DNA from: CAITWF01 sp038231575 | GTDB lineage: Bacteria; Verrucomicrobiota; Verrucomicrobiia; Opitutales; Opitutaceae | NCBI GenBank assembly: GCA_038231575.1 | Contig: JBBRLB010000010.1 | Location: forward strand, 9,672 to 73,671 | Length of the DNA stretch: 64,000 nt | Direction: 5' to 3' | In this document: piece by piece, positions 27,203 through 35,597 of the stretch | Layout: each line of letters opens with the position of its first letter | How positions within the stretch are numbered: the first letter of the stretch is position 1 | Program-made: the position numbers and the translations under genes | The notes under the pieces: model-generated | What the model saw: the letters and a program-made list of their open reading frames with translations, nothing else | What the model was told of the DNA's origin: nothing | Database searches by the model: none

Positions 27203-27931
27203 CTAAGCGAGTTGCTTGCTGAGGCGGTGCTGGTATTTCGCGCCGACCGTGCGGTTGTGGTCGATGGCGCCGGGGACATTCTGGCTGCGGAGGACGGGTA
27301 GTTCGTGGCCGTTTTGTTTCAACCACTCCATCGTCGCCAGCATGAGCCAATTCAGCAGCGACGCGCCGACAAACGTGCTCGTCGGACCCGTGGCGATTTC
27401 GGGCGTGAGCTGCAGGATCGTGTCGCCGGGCACGCCGCCGTTATCGAGCGTGTAGTCGGCGATCGCGTGGAGATTTTGGCCGGCGGGATGCACGGTCTTC
27501 GCGGTGGTCGACATTGAGAGCGAGCAGAGTGCGATGACGACGCAGCCTTTTTTCTTCGCGTGCAACGCGACCTCGATCGGGGAGGAATTTTTTCCGGAGT
27601 TGGAAATCACGATTACGACTTCGCCGGCGCGCAGCTCATATTGGCGATCGTAGCGCTCGACGAGTTTCGTGCCGTAGCCGACGAGATTTTCGATGAAGCC
27701 GGCGGTCGGATCGTTGATGCTGGTGATGCACACGAGGCCGCCGGCGCGACCGACGATTTCGCGCGCGATGATTTCGGAGTGTCCGGAGCCGAAGGTGTGG
27801 ATGACTTCGCCGCGGGCGACCGACGCACCCAGAATCGGCGCGAGTTGCGCGATGAGAGGCGTATTGACCGTCCACGCGCGGGCGAGGAGTTCGTTGGCCT
27901 TGGCGGAATAGGATTCGGCGAGCGAGGGCAT
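27203..27931 (-). CDS. SIS-domain (sugar isomerase-type) protein
   Basis: 242 residues from the ATG at 27931; a longer start adds a low-complexity leader. The SIS fold is shown by GEVIHTFGSGHSEIIAREI (sugar-phosphate loop, 41-59) and VVIVISNSGKNSSPIEVAL (the second Ser/Thr-rich loop). It resembles the UPF0309 group. SIS proteins bind or isomerise phosphosugars, mostly amino sugars. It is the first gene of an operon with the BadF-type kinase, supporting an amino-sugar role. Divergent from the glyoxalase-fold gene. Confidence 0.85.
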   Translation of the reverse strand: MPSLAESYSAKANELLARAWTVNTPLIAQLAPILGASVARGEVIHTFGSGHSEIIAREIVGRAGGLVCITSINDPTAGFIENLVGYGTKLVERYDRQYELRAGEVVIVISNSGKNSSPIEVALHAKKKGCVVIALCSLSMSTTAKTVHPAGQNLHAIADYTLDNGGVPGDTILQLTPEIATGPTSTFVGASLLNWLMLATMEWLKQNGHELPVLRSQNVPGAIDHNRTVGAKYQHRLSKQLA

Positions 27932-28029
27932 GGGCGAGGTGGGACGCAAGAGGTAGGCGGCGGGAGGCGCGAGCCGCAATGCCGGAAACGGGCGTTGCGG
28001 CGCCGGGTGACGCACCTAGCGTGGCGCGG

Positions 28030-28491
28030 ATGATTCAGGGAATCGACCATCTCAACATCGTCGTGGCCGACATGGAGCGCGCGCTGACGTTTTATACGGA
28101 GGTGCTCGGCTTCACGAAAACCAAGGAGGCGCGGCTCGCCGGCGGCTGGATCGAGCGTATCGTGGGGCTGAAGGGCGTGCGGGCGCACGCGGTTTTCATC
28201 GAGCTGCCCGGTGGGGGGCCGCGGATTGAGCTGTTGCACTACGCGGCGCCGGCGGGCGTGACGCTTCCGGAAAATTCCCGCGCCAACACAATTGGACTGC
28301 GGCATTTCGCGCTGCGGGTGAGCAACGTCGCGGCGATGGTCGCGCAGCTGCGCGCGGCGGACGTAAAAGTTTTCAGCGACCCGGTGCTGGTGCCGGCGGG
28401 TGTGGTGGAATTCGAAGCGGGCGCCACCAAGACCCTCGTCTACCTCCTCGATCCCGACGGCGTGATCATCGAGCTGGCGGAGTATCGCTGA
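28030..28491 (+). CDS. glyoxalase/bleomycin-resistance (VOC) superfamily protein
   Basis: 153 residues. Two beta-alpha-beta-beta-beta units: the first opens GIDHLNIVVADMERALTFY with metal-ligand candidate His7, the second GLRHFALRVSNVAAMVAQL with His near 97. The Glu candidates are in RIELLHY and near the end in DPDGVIIELAEY. VOC enzymes use a metal for isomerisation, epimerisation or dioxygenation. Substrate unknown; the length fits methylmalonyl-CoA epimerase or lactoylglutathione-lyase-type members. It converges on the LpxR-like gene with 6 bases between stops. Confidence 0.9.
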   Translation: MIQGIDHLNIVVADMERALTFYTEVLGFTKTKEARLAGGWIERIVGLKGVRAHAVFIELPGGGPRIELLHYAAPAGVTLPENSRANTIGLRHFALRVSNVAAMVAQLRAADVKVFSDPVLVPAGVVEFEAGATKTLVYLLDPDGVIIELAEYR

Positions 28492-28497
28492 GCGCGA

Positions 28498-29547
28498 TCA
28501 ATAATAGAGCGTCGCGCTGATTGAGCCGAAGACGGAGGTCTTGGTCTGACCTTTGAATTCCTTCGTGCGCAGGGCTTGCGCGTAGTTGAGCTGCCAGTGG
28601 CGGGTGCCCAGCGCGAGGCCACCGAGCAGATCGCCGACGAACGTCTCCTTGGCGATCTGCGGGCTGGAGTGAAACGTGTTTCCGTCGAGCGTGATGTCGC
28701 GGGCGATCGCGCGACCCTCGGTGGCGGCAAAGAAAAACGCGCTCCAATCGGCGCGGCGGTGGCTGTTGGAGTCGCTGCTGGGGCGGATGAGGTTCGTGCC
28801 GAAGTCGGCGGGCAGTTTCCAACCGATGCGCGCCTCGGCGCCGATATCCGCATACGTGAAAATATTTCCGACGGTGGCGCCGACGTGAGGAATGAAGTCA
28901 GCGCCCAGCCCGTCGCGCGCGCGCGTGGTCGCCACGCGCCACTTGCGTTCGAGCGCGAGATCGAGGCCGGGTTCGTTGTGAATCTGGTTCGGCCAGCCGT
29001 GCGCGTGGGCGAGACCAAGGAGGGAGTGGACGTTATTCTGCACCTGCCGGCCGAGCGCGCCGGGGCCGACCAGACCGATCGTGACTTCGAGGGTGTCGAG
29101 TTGTCCGATGGCGCGCAGGCCGGACGCAAACGCGCGCGGCGGTTGGTAAACTTGAAACGCCGCGCTCGTGTAAAGCCACGCCGCGTAAGGACGGTCTTGC
29201 GGTTGCGGCGCGGTCGTGGCGATGTCGACCGGCGTATAGAGATTCTGCCCGAGCGACAGACCGAGTTTGCAGTCGCGGCCGGGGGGCACGAGCCGGTTGA
29301 GTGCCCGTGCGACCTTTTGCACGACGCGCGGGACAGGATCGGAGGTGAAATTTGTCAGATCGGCCGAAAGCGCGGAGAGCTTGAAACCGTTCGTGTAGTG
29401 TTGATCGGTGCCGGCGAAATATTTGTCGTTCTCCGAATAGAGCGAGACCGAGCCGAGGCGCAGGTTGGTGGCCGGGAGCGTGCCGAGAGAAAGGGTTTCC
29501 GCAGCGGTGCCGGTCAGGGCGACGAGGAGGAACAGGAAAATTTTCAC
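28498..29547 (-). CDS. outer-membrane lipid A deacylase LpxR-like protein
   Basis: 349 residues from a GTG that starts a signal peptide (KIFLFLLVALTGTAAE). The mature N terminus has the LpxR/DUF2219 signature: SLYSENDKYFAGTDQHYTNG (36-54) including Asn40-Asp41, equivalent to the LpxR catalytic and calcium-binding pair, and later RPYAAWLYTS. The rest is barrel strands ending in an aromatic residue (SATLYY), as in outer-membrane proteins. LpxR removes the 3'-acyloxyacyl group of lipid A, altering LPS. Divergent from the TIR-domain gene. Confidence 0.85.
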   Translation of the reverse strand: MKIFLFLLVALTGTAAETLSLGTLPATNLRLGSVSLYSENDKYFAGTDQHYTNGFKLSALSADLTNFTSDPVPRVVQKVARALNRLVPPGRDCKLGLSLGQNLYTPVDIATTAPQPQDRPYAAWLYTSAAFQVYQPPRAFASGLRAIGQLDTLEVTIGLVGPGALGRQVQNNVHSLLGLAHAHGWPNQIHNEPGLDLALERKWRVATTRARDGLGADFIPHVGATVGNIFTYADIGAEARIGWKLPADFGTNLIRPSSDSNSHRRADWSAFFFAATEGRAIARDITLDGNTFHSSPQIAKETFVGDLLGGLALGTRHWQLNYAQALRTKEFKGQTKTSVFGSISATLYY

Positions 29548-29694
29548 GGCGGCGGGGAACAGAGCACAACTCCTCGGCCGAGGCGACGCGCGAGTTTTTT
29601 CGTGGGGCCGGCGCGCCGGCTGAAACGGCTCGTGGACCGGGCGTAGTTTAGCGTTCCAAACCTCTCGGTGACTCCCTATCCACGCAAACTGTCC

Positions 29695-32004
29695 ATGAGT
29701 CCGCCGCCCGGAGCCGTCTTTCTCAGCTACGCATCGCAAGACGCTGCGCCGGTGTCGCGTCTGGCTGAGGCGTTGCGGGCGGCAGGCGTCGAGGTGTGGT
29801 TCGATCAAAACGAACTCGTCGGTGGCGATGCGTGGGACGCCAAAATCCGGAAACAGATCAAGGAGTGCGCGCTCTTCGTGCCGGTGATTTCGGCGGCGAC
29901 GCAGGCGCGGCGCGAAGGGTATTTTCGGATCGAATGGAAACTCGCCGCGCAACGCACGCACGCGATCGCGGACGGCACGCCGTTCTTGCTGCCGATCGTC
30001 ATCGACGCGACACGCGATGCCGACGCGCTCGTGCCGGAGGAGTTTCGAGCGGTGCAGTGGACGCGACTGGCCGGCGGTGAAACGAGCGCGGTATTTTGCG
30101 AGCATGTGAAGCAAGTGCTCGGGGGCTCAGCGCTCGAATCCGCGCGACCGGTGGCGATGGCGGGGTTGAGCCGCGAGGCAGTCCCGGTGCGGCGTGGACC
30201 GTCAGGATGGACTTGGGGCGCGGCGACGGTGATCGTGGTTGGCATCGTCACCGCTCTCTCGGTCGGACGAAAGCAGCCGGCTTCCGTCGAGAAGTCGCAA
30301 TCGCCGACCGCACCGTCCGTGACAGAGACTGCAGTGCCGACCGCGAAGGCAAAATCCATCGCTGTGCTGCCATTTGAGAATTTCAGCCCCGATCCGGACA
30401 ACGCGTTTTTCGCCGACGGCATGCATGAAGAGGTGATCACGGCGCTCACGAAAATTCACGATCTCACCGTCATCTCGCGCATGTCGGTCATGGCTTACCG
30501 CAAAACCGAGGGACGTAATCTCAAGAAGATCGCCGCCGAGCTCGGTGTGACCAATGTGCTCGAAGGCAGCGTGCAGCGCGCGGGCAACAAAGTGAAAGTG
30601 ACGGTGGAGCTCATTGACGCGCGATCCGATGCGCATCTGTGGGCCGATTCGTTCACCGAAGAGGTGGCCGACGCCTTTGCGATTCAGGCGAAGATTGCCG
30701 GTGCCATCACCGCCGCGCTCAAAGCGGCGTTTTCTCCCGAGGAGAAATCTCTGCTCGCCCGCCGACCGACTCAGAATCAGGAAGCCTATGAGTTCTACCT
30801 CCGGGCGCGAACGCTCGACTACACGTCCGGCTACAACCAGTCGCGCGAAACCTTGGAGAACATCATTGCCCTATGTGACCAGGCGGTCGCGAAGGATCCG
30901 GATTTTGTTCAGGCGTATCTCCAGCTCGTGCGCATGCACGGCCTGATGTTTTGGTATGGTTATCTAGATCCAACTCCGGCTCGAAAAGAGAAAGCCCGGG
31001 TGGCGCGGGATGCGGCGGTGCGGCTCGCACCCACGGCACCCGAGAGCCATCTCGCCGCTGGCGCCTATATTTATTACTGCGAGAACGATTGGGCGCGGGC
31101 GCTGGACGAATATCGGGCGGCGGAAGCCGGACTGCCCAACGACGCCCAGTTGATTAATCTCATCGGCAACGCGCAGCGGCGGCTGGGTCAGTTGCCGGCT
31201 GCGGAGGCGGCCTATGAGCGTTCCATTGGACTAAATCCTCAGGATCAGCAGCCCCGCGGTTCGCAACTATGGACGCTGAGCCTGCTGCATCGGTATAAGG
31301 AAACCGTTGTCGCCTGTTCCGATTACTCCTTGAGGTTTCCGAGCGACCCCGACCAGTTCGCCTTTCTGGCGGCGGCGCGGCTCGAACTCTCCCGTGATCG
31401 TTCGGCTTATTTGCAAATGATGCAGACGATTCCAGCGAGCCCGGACGACCAGCGGGGGCTCACTAAACCCTACCGCCTCGCGATGCTGCGCGGCGACTTG
31501 GTCGCAGCCGACCGTGCGCTGGCCGACACCCGAATCGATTTCATGGTCGGCACGGCCGCCGTGATCAACGAACCGGTGGCGCTGCACCACGCGCTCGTCG
31601 CGTATTTGCTCGGCGATCAAGGTCGGGCGCGTCGGTTGGCGAACGAAGCGCTCGCATGGTTTCGCAGCCAGACTTGGACGCGGCGAGGAGAGGCGTGGGC
31701 GATGGTGAGCCAGGCGCTGGCTCATGCGCTGGCCGGACAGACGGATGAAGCGGTGAGGCTGACGAAAGAGGGGTCCAAACTTCAGCAGGAACGCGACGCG
31801 TGCGATGCCATGTATCAAAAATCGGACGTAGCGCGGGTGTATCTTGTCCTCGATCGTCGCGATGAGGCGTTCGCCGTCCTGCGCGACATGATGACCGGGC
31901 CGAGTCTGTTCGGGCCGGAGCAGGTGCGGCTCGATCCGCTATGGACGCGGGTGAAGGACGACCCGCGCTTCGAGGAGATCTTGCGCTCGGCGAAAACGCT
32001 GTGA
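29695..32004 (+). CDS. TIR-transmembrane-TolB-like-TPR signalling protein
   Basis: 769 residues from ATG 29695 (a GTG at 29668 would add nine). Domains in order: TIR domain about 6-145 (AVFLSYASQDAAPVSRLAE, VWFDQNELVGGDAW, and FRIEW with Glu80 at the position of the NADase glutamate); one membrane helix about 172-190; FlgO/TolB-like domain about 219-345 (SIAVLPFENFSPDPDNAFFA, GVTNVLEGSVQRAGNKVKV); then TPR-type helices to the end. The layout puts TIR inside the cell and TPR outside. Similar TolB-TPR proteins often carry a winged helix or a cyclase domain instead of TIR. Function unknown; an NAD-hydrolysing sensor is a guess. Confidence 0.85.
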   Translation: MSPPPGAVFLSYASQDAAPVSRLAEALRAAGVEVWFDQNELVGGDAWDAKIRKQIKECALFVPVISAATQARREGYFRIEWKLAAQRTHAIADGTPFLLPIVIDATRDADALVPEEFRAVQWTRLAGGETSAVFCEHVKQVLGGSALESARPVAMAGLSREAVPVRRGPSGWTWGAATVIVVGIVTALSVGRKQPASVEKSQSPTAPSVTETAVPTAKAKSIAVLPFENFSPDPDNAFFADGMHEEVITALTKIHDLTVISRMSVMAYRKTEGRNLKKIAAELGVTNVLEGSVQRAGNKVKVTVELIDARSDAHLWADSFTEEVADAFAIQAKIAGAITAALKAAFSPEEKSLLARRPTQNQEAYEFYLRARTLDYTSGYNQSRETLENIIALCDQAVAKDPDFVQAYLQLVRMHGLMFWYGYLDPTPARKEKARVARDAAVRLAPTAPESHLAAGAYIYYCENDWARALDEYRAAEAGLPNDAQLINLIGNAQRRLGQLPAAEAAYERSIGLNPQDQQPRGSQLWTLSLLHRYKETVVACSDYSLRFPSDPDQFAFLAAARLELSRDRSAYLQMMQTIPASPDDQRGLTKPYRLAMLRGDLVAADRALADTRIDFMVGTAAVINEPVALHHALVAYLLGDQGRARRLANEALAWFRSQTWTRRGEAWAMVSQALAHALAGQTDEAVRLTKEGSKLQQERDACDAMYQKSDVARVYLVLDRRDEAFAVLRDMMTGPSLFGPEQVRLDPLWTRVKDDPRFEEILRSAKTL

Positions 32005-32025
32005 CGCGCGGCTGCGCTGTTGACG

Positions 32026-32107
32026 CTTCCCGACGCCTGTAGATGCCGCAGGGGAGAACCTTGCTATCGCGCTGGATCGGGAGGCCGACTTCGCCGGCGG
32101 TGATGGT
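32026..32107 (-). pseudogene. fragment of the methyltransferase gene's 3' end
   Basis: Read on the minus strand this codes TITAGEVGLPIQRD, then KVLPCGIY after one changed residue, the same as the last part of the methyltransferase at 33370-34302. About 84% of 77 aligned bases agree with 33374-33456, in the same orientation. It is a remnant, with no start and no usable upstream frame; similarity stops abruptly at 32107, 13 bases from the ATPase stop codon. Confidence 0.85.
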
Positions 32108-32119
32108 TGGAGCGAGGGA

Positions 32120-33274
32120 TTACTTTGCGTCGACCAGTTCCGCGAGCGGGACCACCTCGACACGTTTATCCAGGCGGTAGCGGCGTTCGCCGGGGTAGGC
32201 GACGAGGAGTTGGTCGAGTTTCAGATCGACCAGGGCGATGCGCATCGAGGGCGTGAGGGTGGGGGCGTCGGCGCGTTTGCACTCGATGCCGATGCGTTTG
32301 CCGCCCTTGAAGAGCACGAGGTCGATCTCGGCGCCGTTGTGCGTGGCCCAGTAGTAGGCTTCGTCGGGTTGAAACGCCTTGAGGATTTCCTCGACGGCGT
32401 AGCCTTCCCACGAGGCACCAATCTTCGGGTGGTGTTCGAGGTCGCGGTGCGTGCCGAGGCCAAGGAGCGCGTGGAGAAGTCCGCTGTCGCGGAGATAGAT
32501 TTTCGGTGCCTTCACCTGGCGCTTGCTGAGATTTTCAAACCACGGCGGGAGCTGGCGCACCATGAACACGCCGGTCATCAGATCGAGGTAGCGGCGCACG
32601 GTGGATTCGTTGACGGCGAAGGCGCGGGCGAGTTCGGCGGCGTTCCAGATTTGGCCGTGGTAGTGCGCGAGCATATTCCAAAAACGGCGCAGCGTGACGG
32701 CGGGGATGGTCACGCCGAGTTGCGGGAGATCGCGTTCGAGGAAGGTCTGGAGAAATTGGCGGCGCCACGCGAACGAGTCGGCGTCGTTGCGCGCGGTGTA
32801 GGCGAGGGGGAAGCCACCGCGCAGCCAGTGGCGCGACTGCGCCGCCGCGCCGAGATCGGCGAGGCGGAAGCCTTCGAGCGGGATCGTTTCGAGGCGGCCG
32901 GCGAGTGACTCCGAGGCCTGCTTGAGCAGCTCGGGCGCGGCGCTGCCGAGCAGAAGAAAACGCGCGGGCAGCGGCTGGCGATCGGCGAGCACGCGCAGGA
33001 GCGGAAAGAGTTCGGGGCGGCGCTGCACTTCGTCGATGACGATGAGGCCCTTGAGCGGGCGGAGCGCGGTGGCGGGCTCGGCGAGGCGCGCGAGGCTGGC
33101 GGGATCCTCGAGGTCGAAATAGTTGGGCGAATCGGGGGCGACGAATTCGCGGGCGAGAGTGGTCTTGCCGCACTGGCGGGGGCCGAGCAGCGCCACTATG
33201 CGGCTGCGGCGGAGCGCGGTGCGGATGAGCGAGCGGTCGGTGGCGCGGTCGAGCATGGTCGGACTAAGCACCAT
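32120..33274 (-). CDS. DUF4143-type AAA ATPase with nuclease-fold C terminus
   Basis: 384 residues from the ATG at 33274 (a second ATG at 33256 would drop six). Walker A GPRQCGKTT (31-39), Walker B LIVIDE (77-82), sensor-like RFLLLGSA, then DUF4143 with a winged-helix-like part (WNAAELARAFAVNESTVRR). Near the end GAEIDLVLFKGGKRIGIECK carries the D...ExK spacing of a PD-(D/E)xK nuclease fold, usual for this family. The family is widely transferred and its role is unclear. The gene sits between two copies of the end of a methyltransferase gene, and a 15-base inverted repeat overlaps its start, so it looks like an inserted unit. Confidence 0.9.
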   Translation of the reverse strand: MVLSPTMLDRATDRSLIRTALRRSRIVALLGPRQCGKTTLAREFVAPDSPNYFDLEDPASLARLAEPATALRPLKGLIVIDEVQRRPELFPLLRVLADRQPLPARFLLLGSAAPELLKQASESLAGRLETIPLEGFRLADLGAAAQSRHWLRGGFPLAYTARNDADSFAWRRQFLQTFLERDLPQLGVTIPAVTLRRFWNMLAHYHGQIWNAAELARAFAVNESTVRRYLDLMTGVFMVRQLPPWFENLSKRQVKAPKIYLRDSGLLHALLGLGTHRDLEHHPKIGASWEGYAVEEILKAFQPDEAYYWATHNGAEIDLVLFKGGKRIGIECKRADAPTLTPSMRIALVDLKLDQLLVAYPGERRYRLDKRVEVVPLAELVDAK

Positions 33275-33307
33275 GAAAATCCCGCAGTCAACGCGGGAAT
33301 TTCATGG
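33271..33307. promoter_or_regulatory. 15-base inverted repeat over the ATPase start codon
   Basis: Arms 33271-33285 and 33293-33307 pair at 14 of 15 positions around a 7-base loop (33286-33292). On the gene strand the ATG of the ATPase is in the distal arm. It can be an autoregulatory operator, a hairpin hiding the start codon, or the terminal repeat of an inserted unit. Confidence 0.75.
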
Positions 33308-33369
33308 TAGTGAAAACGGCCGCGAAAGCGGTGGATCCAGCCTCCACTCGCTGGCGCTCGTGGTTACGC

Positions 33370-34302
33370 TTAGCTTTCCCAGCGCCCGTAGATTCCACAC
33401 GGGAGGACTTTTCCGTCGCGCTGGATCGGGAGGCCGACTTCGCCGGCAGTGATGGTGCCGGGGCGGCCGGACATTAGCTCAGCGAGGAGATTCGCAACGA
33501 CGGTTGGCGAGAGGCGGGCGGTGTAGGCGTTGATGAGGAAGAAGAGCGGTGCGTCGCTGAGCAGCGCGCGGCACTCCGTGAGGAGTTCCCAGAGGTGATC
33601 CTCGAGTTTCCACATTTCACCGGTGCTCCCGCGGCCGTAGGTTGGCGGGTCCATGATGATGGCGTCGTATTTGCGGCCGCGCTTGAGTTCGCGGCGCGCG
33701 AATTTCAGGCAGTCGTCGACGATGGTGCGGACAGGCGCGTCGGCGAGGCCGCTGAGCACGAGGTTTTCCTTGCACCATTTCACCATGCCCTCGGCGGCGT
33801 CGACATGGCAGACGTTCGCGCCGGCTTTCGCGGCGGCGACGGTCGCGGCGCCAGTGTAGCCGAACAGATTCAGGACGTTCACTTCGCGACCGGTCGCCCG
33901 CGCGGCGGCGATCTTCGCGCTGAACCAATCCCAGTTCACCGCCTGTTCGGGGAAGAGCCCGGTGTGCTTGAAGCTAGTCGGGTGAATCTTGAACGTGAGC
34001 CCGAGCGGCGCGTAAGAAATTTTCCAGTGGTCGGGCAGGGAGCGGCGGAACTCCCATTTACCACCGCCGGTCTCGGCGCGGTGGTAAAAGCCATCCCACT
34101 TTTCCCACGGCGCGTTTTTTTCGCCGCCGCCGGCGGTGGGGCCGGTCGAACCACTGCGGGGCCAGATAATCTGCGGGTCGGGCCGGACGAGGGTGAATTC
34201 GCCCCAGCGCTCCTGCTTCAGGCCGTCGCCGGCATCGAGCAGGGCGTAGTCGCGCCAGCGGTCGGCGACGATGAGGGCGGGGCGTTGGACGGGCGCTGGC
34301 AT
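33370..34302 (-). CDS. class I SAM methyltransferase, RlmI-like (COG1092 type)
   Basis: 310 residues. The SAM-binding motif I is NVLNLFGYTGAATVAAAKAG, followed by the acidic CHVDAAEGMVKW; motif IV is AIIMDPPTYGRG, typical of RNA m5C/m2G or 23S rRNA methyltransferases of the RlmI group. The N-terminal part (LIVADRWRDYALLDAG) is a small beta domain. It methylates a base of rRNA or a similar RNA in the cytoplasm; the exact site is not determined. The last ~27 codons are duplicated at 32026-32107 on the far side of the DUF4143 ATPase gene, although this copy is complete. Confidence 0.88.
   Translation of the reverse strand: MPAPVQRPALIVADRWRDYALLDAGDGLKQERWGEFTLVRPDPQIIWPRSGSTGPTAGGGEKNAPWEKWDGFYHRAETGGGKWEFRRSLPDHWKISYAPLGLTFKIHPTSFKHTGLFPEQAVNWDWFSAKIAAARATGREVNVLNLFGYTGAATVAAAKAGANVCHVDAAEGMVKWCKENLVLSGLADAPVRTIVDDCLKFARRELKRGRKYDAIIMDPPTYGRGSTGEMWKLEDHLWELLTECRALLSDAPLFFLINAYTARLSPTVVANLLAELMSGRPGTITAGEVGLPIQRDGKVLPCGIYGRWES
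33374..33456. repeat. direct repeat, intact copy (methyltransferase 3' end)
   Basis: Same-strand partner of 32026-32107: about 65 of 77 aligned bases are identical. This copy is in frame in the working methyltransferase gene. The two copies bracket the ATPase gene. Confidence 0.85.
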
Positions 34303-34392
34303 GCGGCGGAGGGAGGGAAAGCGCCGTCACGCCGCGTGTCGAGCAGGGGGTTTGGGCCGTAATTGATGCAAAATGCAGTGAACCTACAGCCG

Positions 34393-34420
34393 TTGACTCG
34401 GTCGATAGCCGGACTATCCA
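34393..34420 (+). promoter_or_regulatory. possible sigma-70-type promoter for the DUF481 gene
   Basis: TTGACT (34393-34398) and TATCCA (34415-34420) are 16 bases apart and end 24 bases before the start codon at 34445. The -35 is near consensus; the -10 is weak and the leader would be short. Confidence 0.35.
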
Positions 34421-34444
34421 ACTGAACCTTTCATCCACTTCGCC

Positions 34445-35485
34445 ATGAACCAAAAGAAACTCCTCCTCTTGTCCGCGAGCCTGCTCGCCCTTGCGTTTAG
34501 CGCCGCCCGGCTGTCCGCCGATGTCGTCGAAACGAAAAACGGTGCCCGCATCGTCGGCAAGGTCCTCACGATCGACGCCGGCTCCGTCGTCGTCCAAACC
34601 GACTACGCGGGCAAAATCGCGATCAAGCAGTCCGAAGTGACCGCGATCGCCACCGATGCGCCGATCGCCGTGCGGCTCGCCAGCGGCACGCGGATCGACG
34701 GCAAGGTTTCCTCGTCCGGGGGCTCGCTCCAAGTGGCGGGTGCCGACGGCACGATCAGCACCACGGTCGACAAGATCGCCGCGTCGTGGCCGGCCGGGGG
34801 CAAGGATCCGGAAATCACCGCCCTTGAGCGCGGGTGGGCTTACGAGGCGTCCGTTGATGTGGTCGGCAAGTCGGGCAACAAGAGCCAACTCGGCACCTCC
34901 GCCGGCCTCCGCGCCACGCTCGCCGGCGCGAACGACAAGCTGGTGTTCTACACGGCTTACGATCGCCAGGTGACCGACGGCACGAAGTCCGCCGATCAGT
35001 TCAAGGCCGGCGTGGATTACCAAAGCAATTTCCACGGGAAGAACTCGTGGTATGTCCGCGATGAAGGCGGCTTCGATCGCATCAAGGATATCCAGTTCTA
35101 TGATGTCGCGGCGTTTGGCCTGGGCTACGATTTCATCAAGCAGCCGAAGCATACGCTCACGGGTCGAGCGGGTCTTTCCTATCGCTACGAGAATTACAAA
35201 AATCCGCGCACGACCGATGTGAGCGCGGCCGGCCTCGATCTCGGCCTCAACCACGCCTACGAGTTCGGTGAGTCCTCGCTGGTCAACCGCCTCGCGTGGG
35301 TGCCGTCGTTCAGCGATTTTTCGAACTACCGCCTCACGCACGAGAGCTTTTACGAAATGCCGCTCACCCTGCCGGCGTGGAAGTTGCGCATCGGCGTCAG
35401 CAACGATTACAACAGCAAGCCCGGCAAGGGCGTGGAGAAGATGGACACCGGTTACTTCACCCGCTTCGTGCTGAACTGGAAGTAA
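34445..35485 (+). CDS. outer-membrane DUF481 (YdiY-like) protein
   Basis: 346 residues with a signal peptide (1-25). The N-terminal 100 residues are a repeated small beta motif (DVVETKNGARIVGKV, IKQSEVTAIATD, VRLASGTRIDGKV) usual ahead of this domain. From about 135 the DUF481 barrel follows (WAYEASVDVVGKSGNKSQ, YFTRFVLNWK at the end with a C-terminal aromatic/Lys). Related proteins are called salt-induced outer-membrane protein. Likely a small outer-membrane barrel of unknown cargo. It is divergent from the methyltransferase gene. Confidence 0.85.
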   Translation: MNQKKLLLLSASLLALAFSAARLSADVVETKNGARIVGKVLTIDAGSVVVQTDYAGKIAIKQSEVTAIATDAPIAVRLASGTRIDGKVSSSGGSLQVAGADGTISTTVDKIAASWPAGGKDPEITALERGWAYEASVDVVGKSGNKSQLGTSAGLRATLAGANDKLVFYTAYDRQVTDGTKSADQFKAGVDYQSNFHGKNSWYVRDEGGFDRIKDIQFYDVAAFGLGYDFIKQPKHTLTGRAGLSYRYENYKNPRTTDVSAAGLDLGLNHAYEFGESSLVNRLAWVPSFSDFSNYRLTHESFYEMPLTLPAWKLRIGVSNDYNSKPGKGVEKMDTGYFTRFVLNWK

Positions 35486-35501
35486 ACGGAACGTAGGTGG
35501 C

Positions 35502-35521
35502 GCGCGTTGCCCGCAACGCGC
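35502..35521 (+). terminator. GC-rich hairpin after the DUF481 gene
   Basis: Perfect 9-base arms GCGCGTTGC/GCAACGCGC with a 2-base centre start 16 bases after the stop codon. No T tract follows, so termination is uncertain; it may be a short palindromic repeat. Confidence 0.35.
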
Positions 35522-35597
35522 TCAGCCCACTGAGGGCCACCGGCTCCGGCATAAAATTACGGGGGAATAATCCGCCCGGCATCGGCCTCTTGTTCGC

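Noticed and set aside
33308..33369. Imperfect CCAC...GTGG hairpin between ATPase and methyltransferase
   Set aside because: Two mismatches in an eight-base stem; no partner at the other end of the unit.
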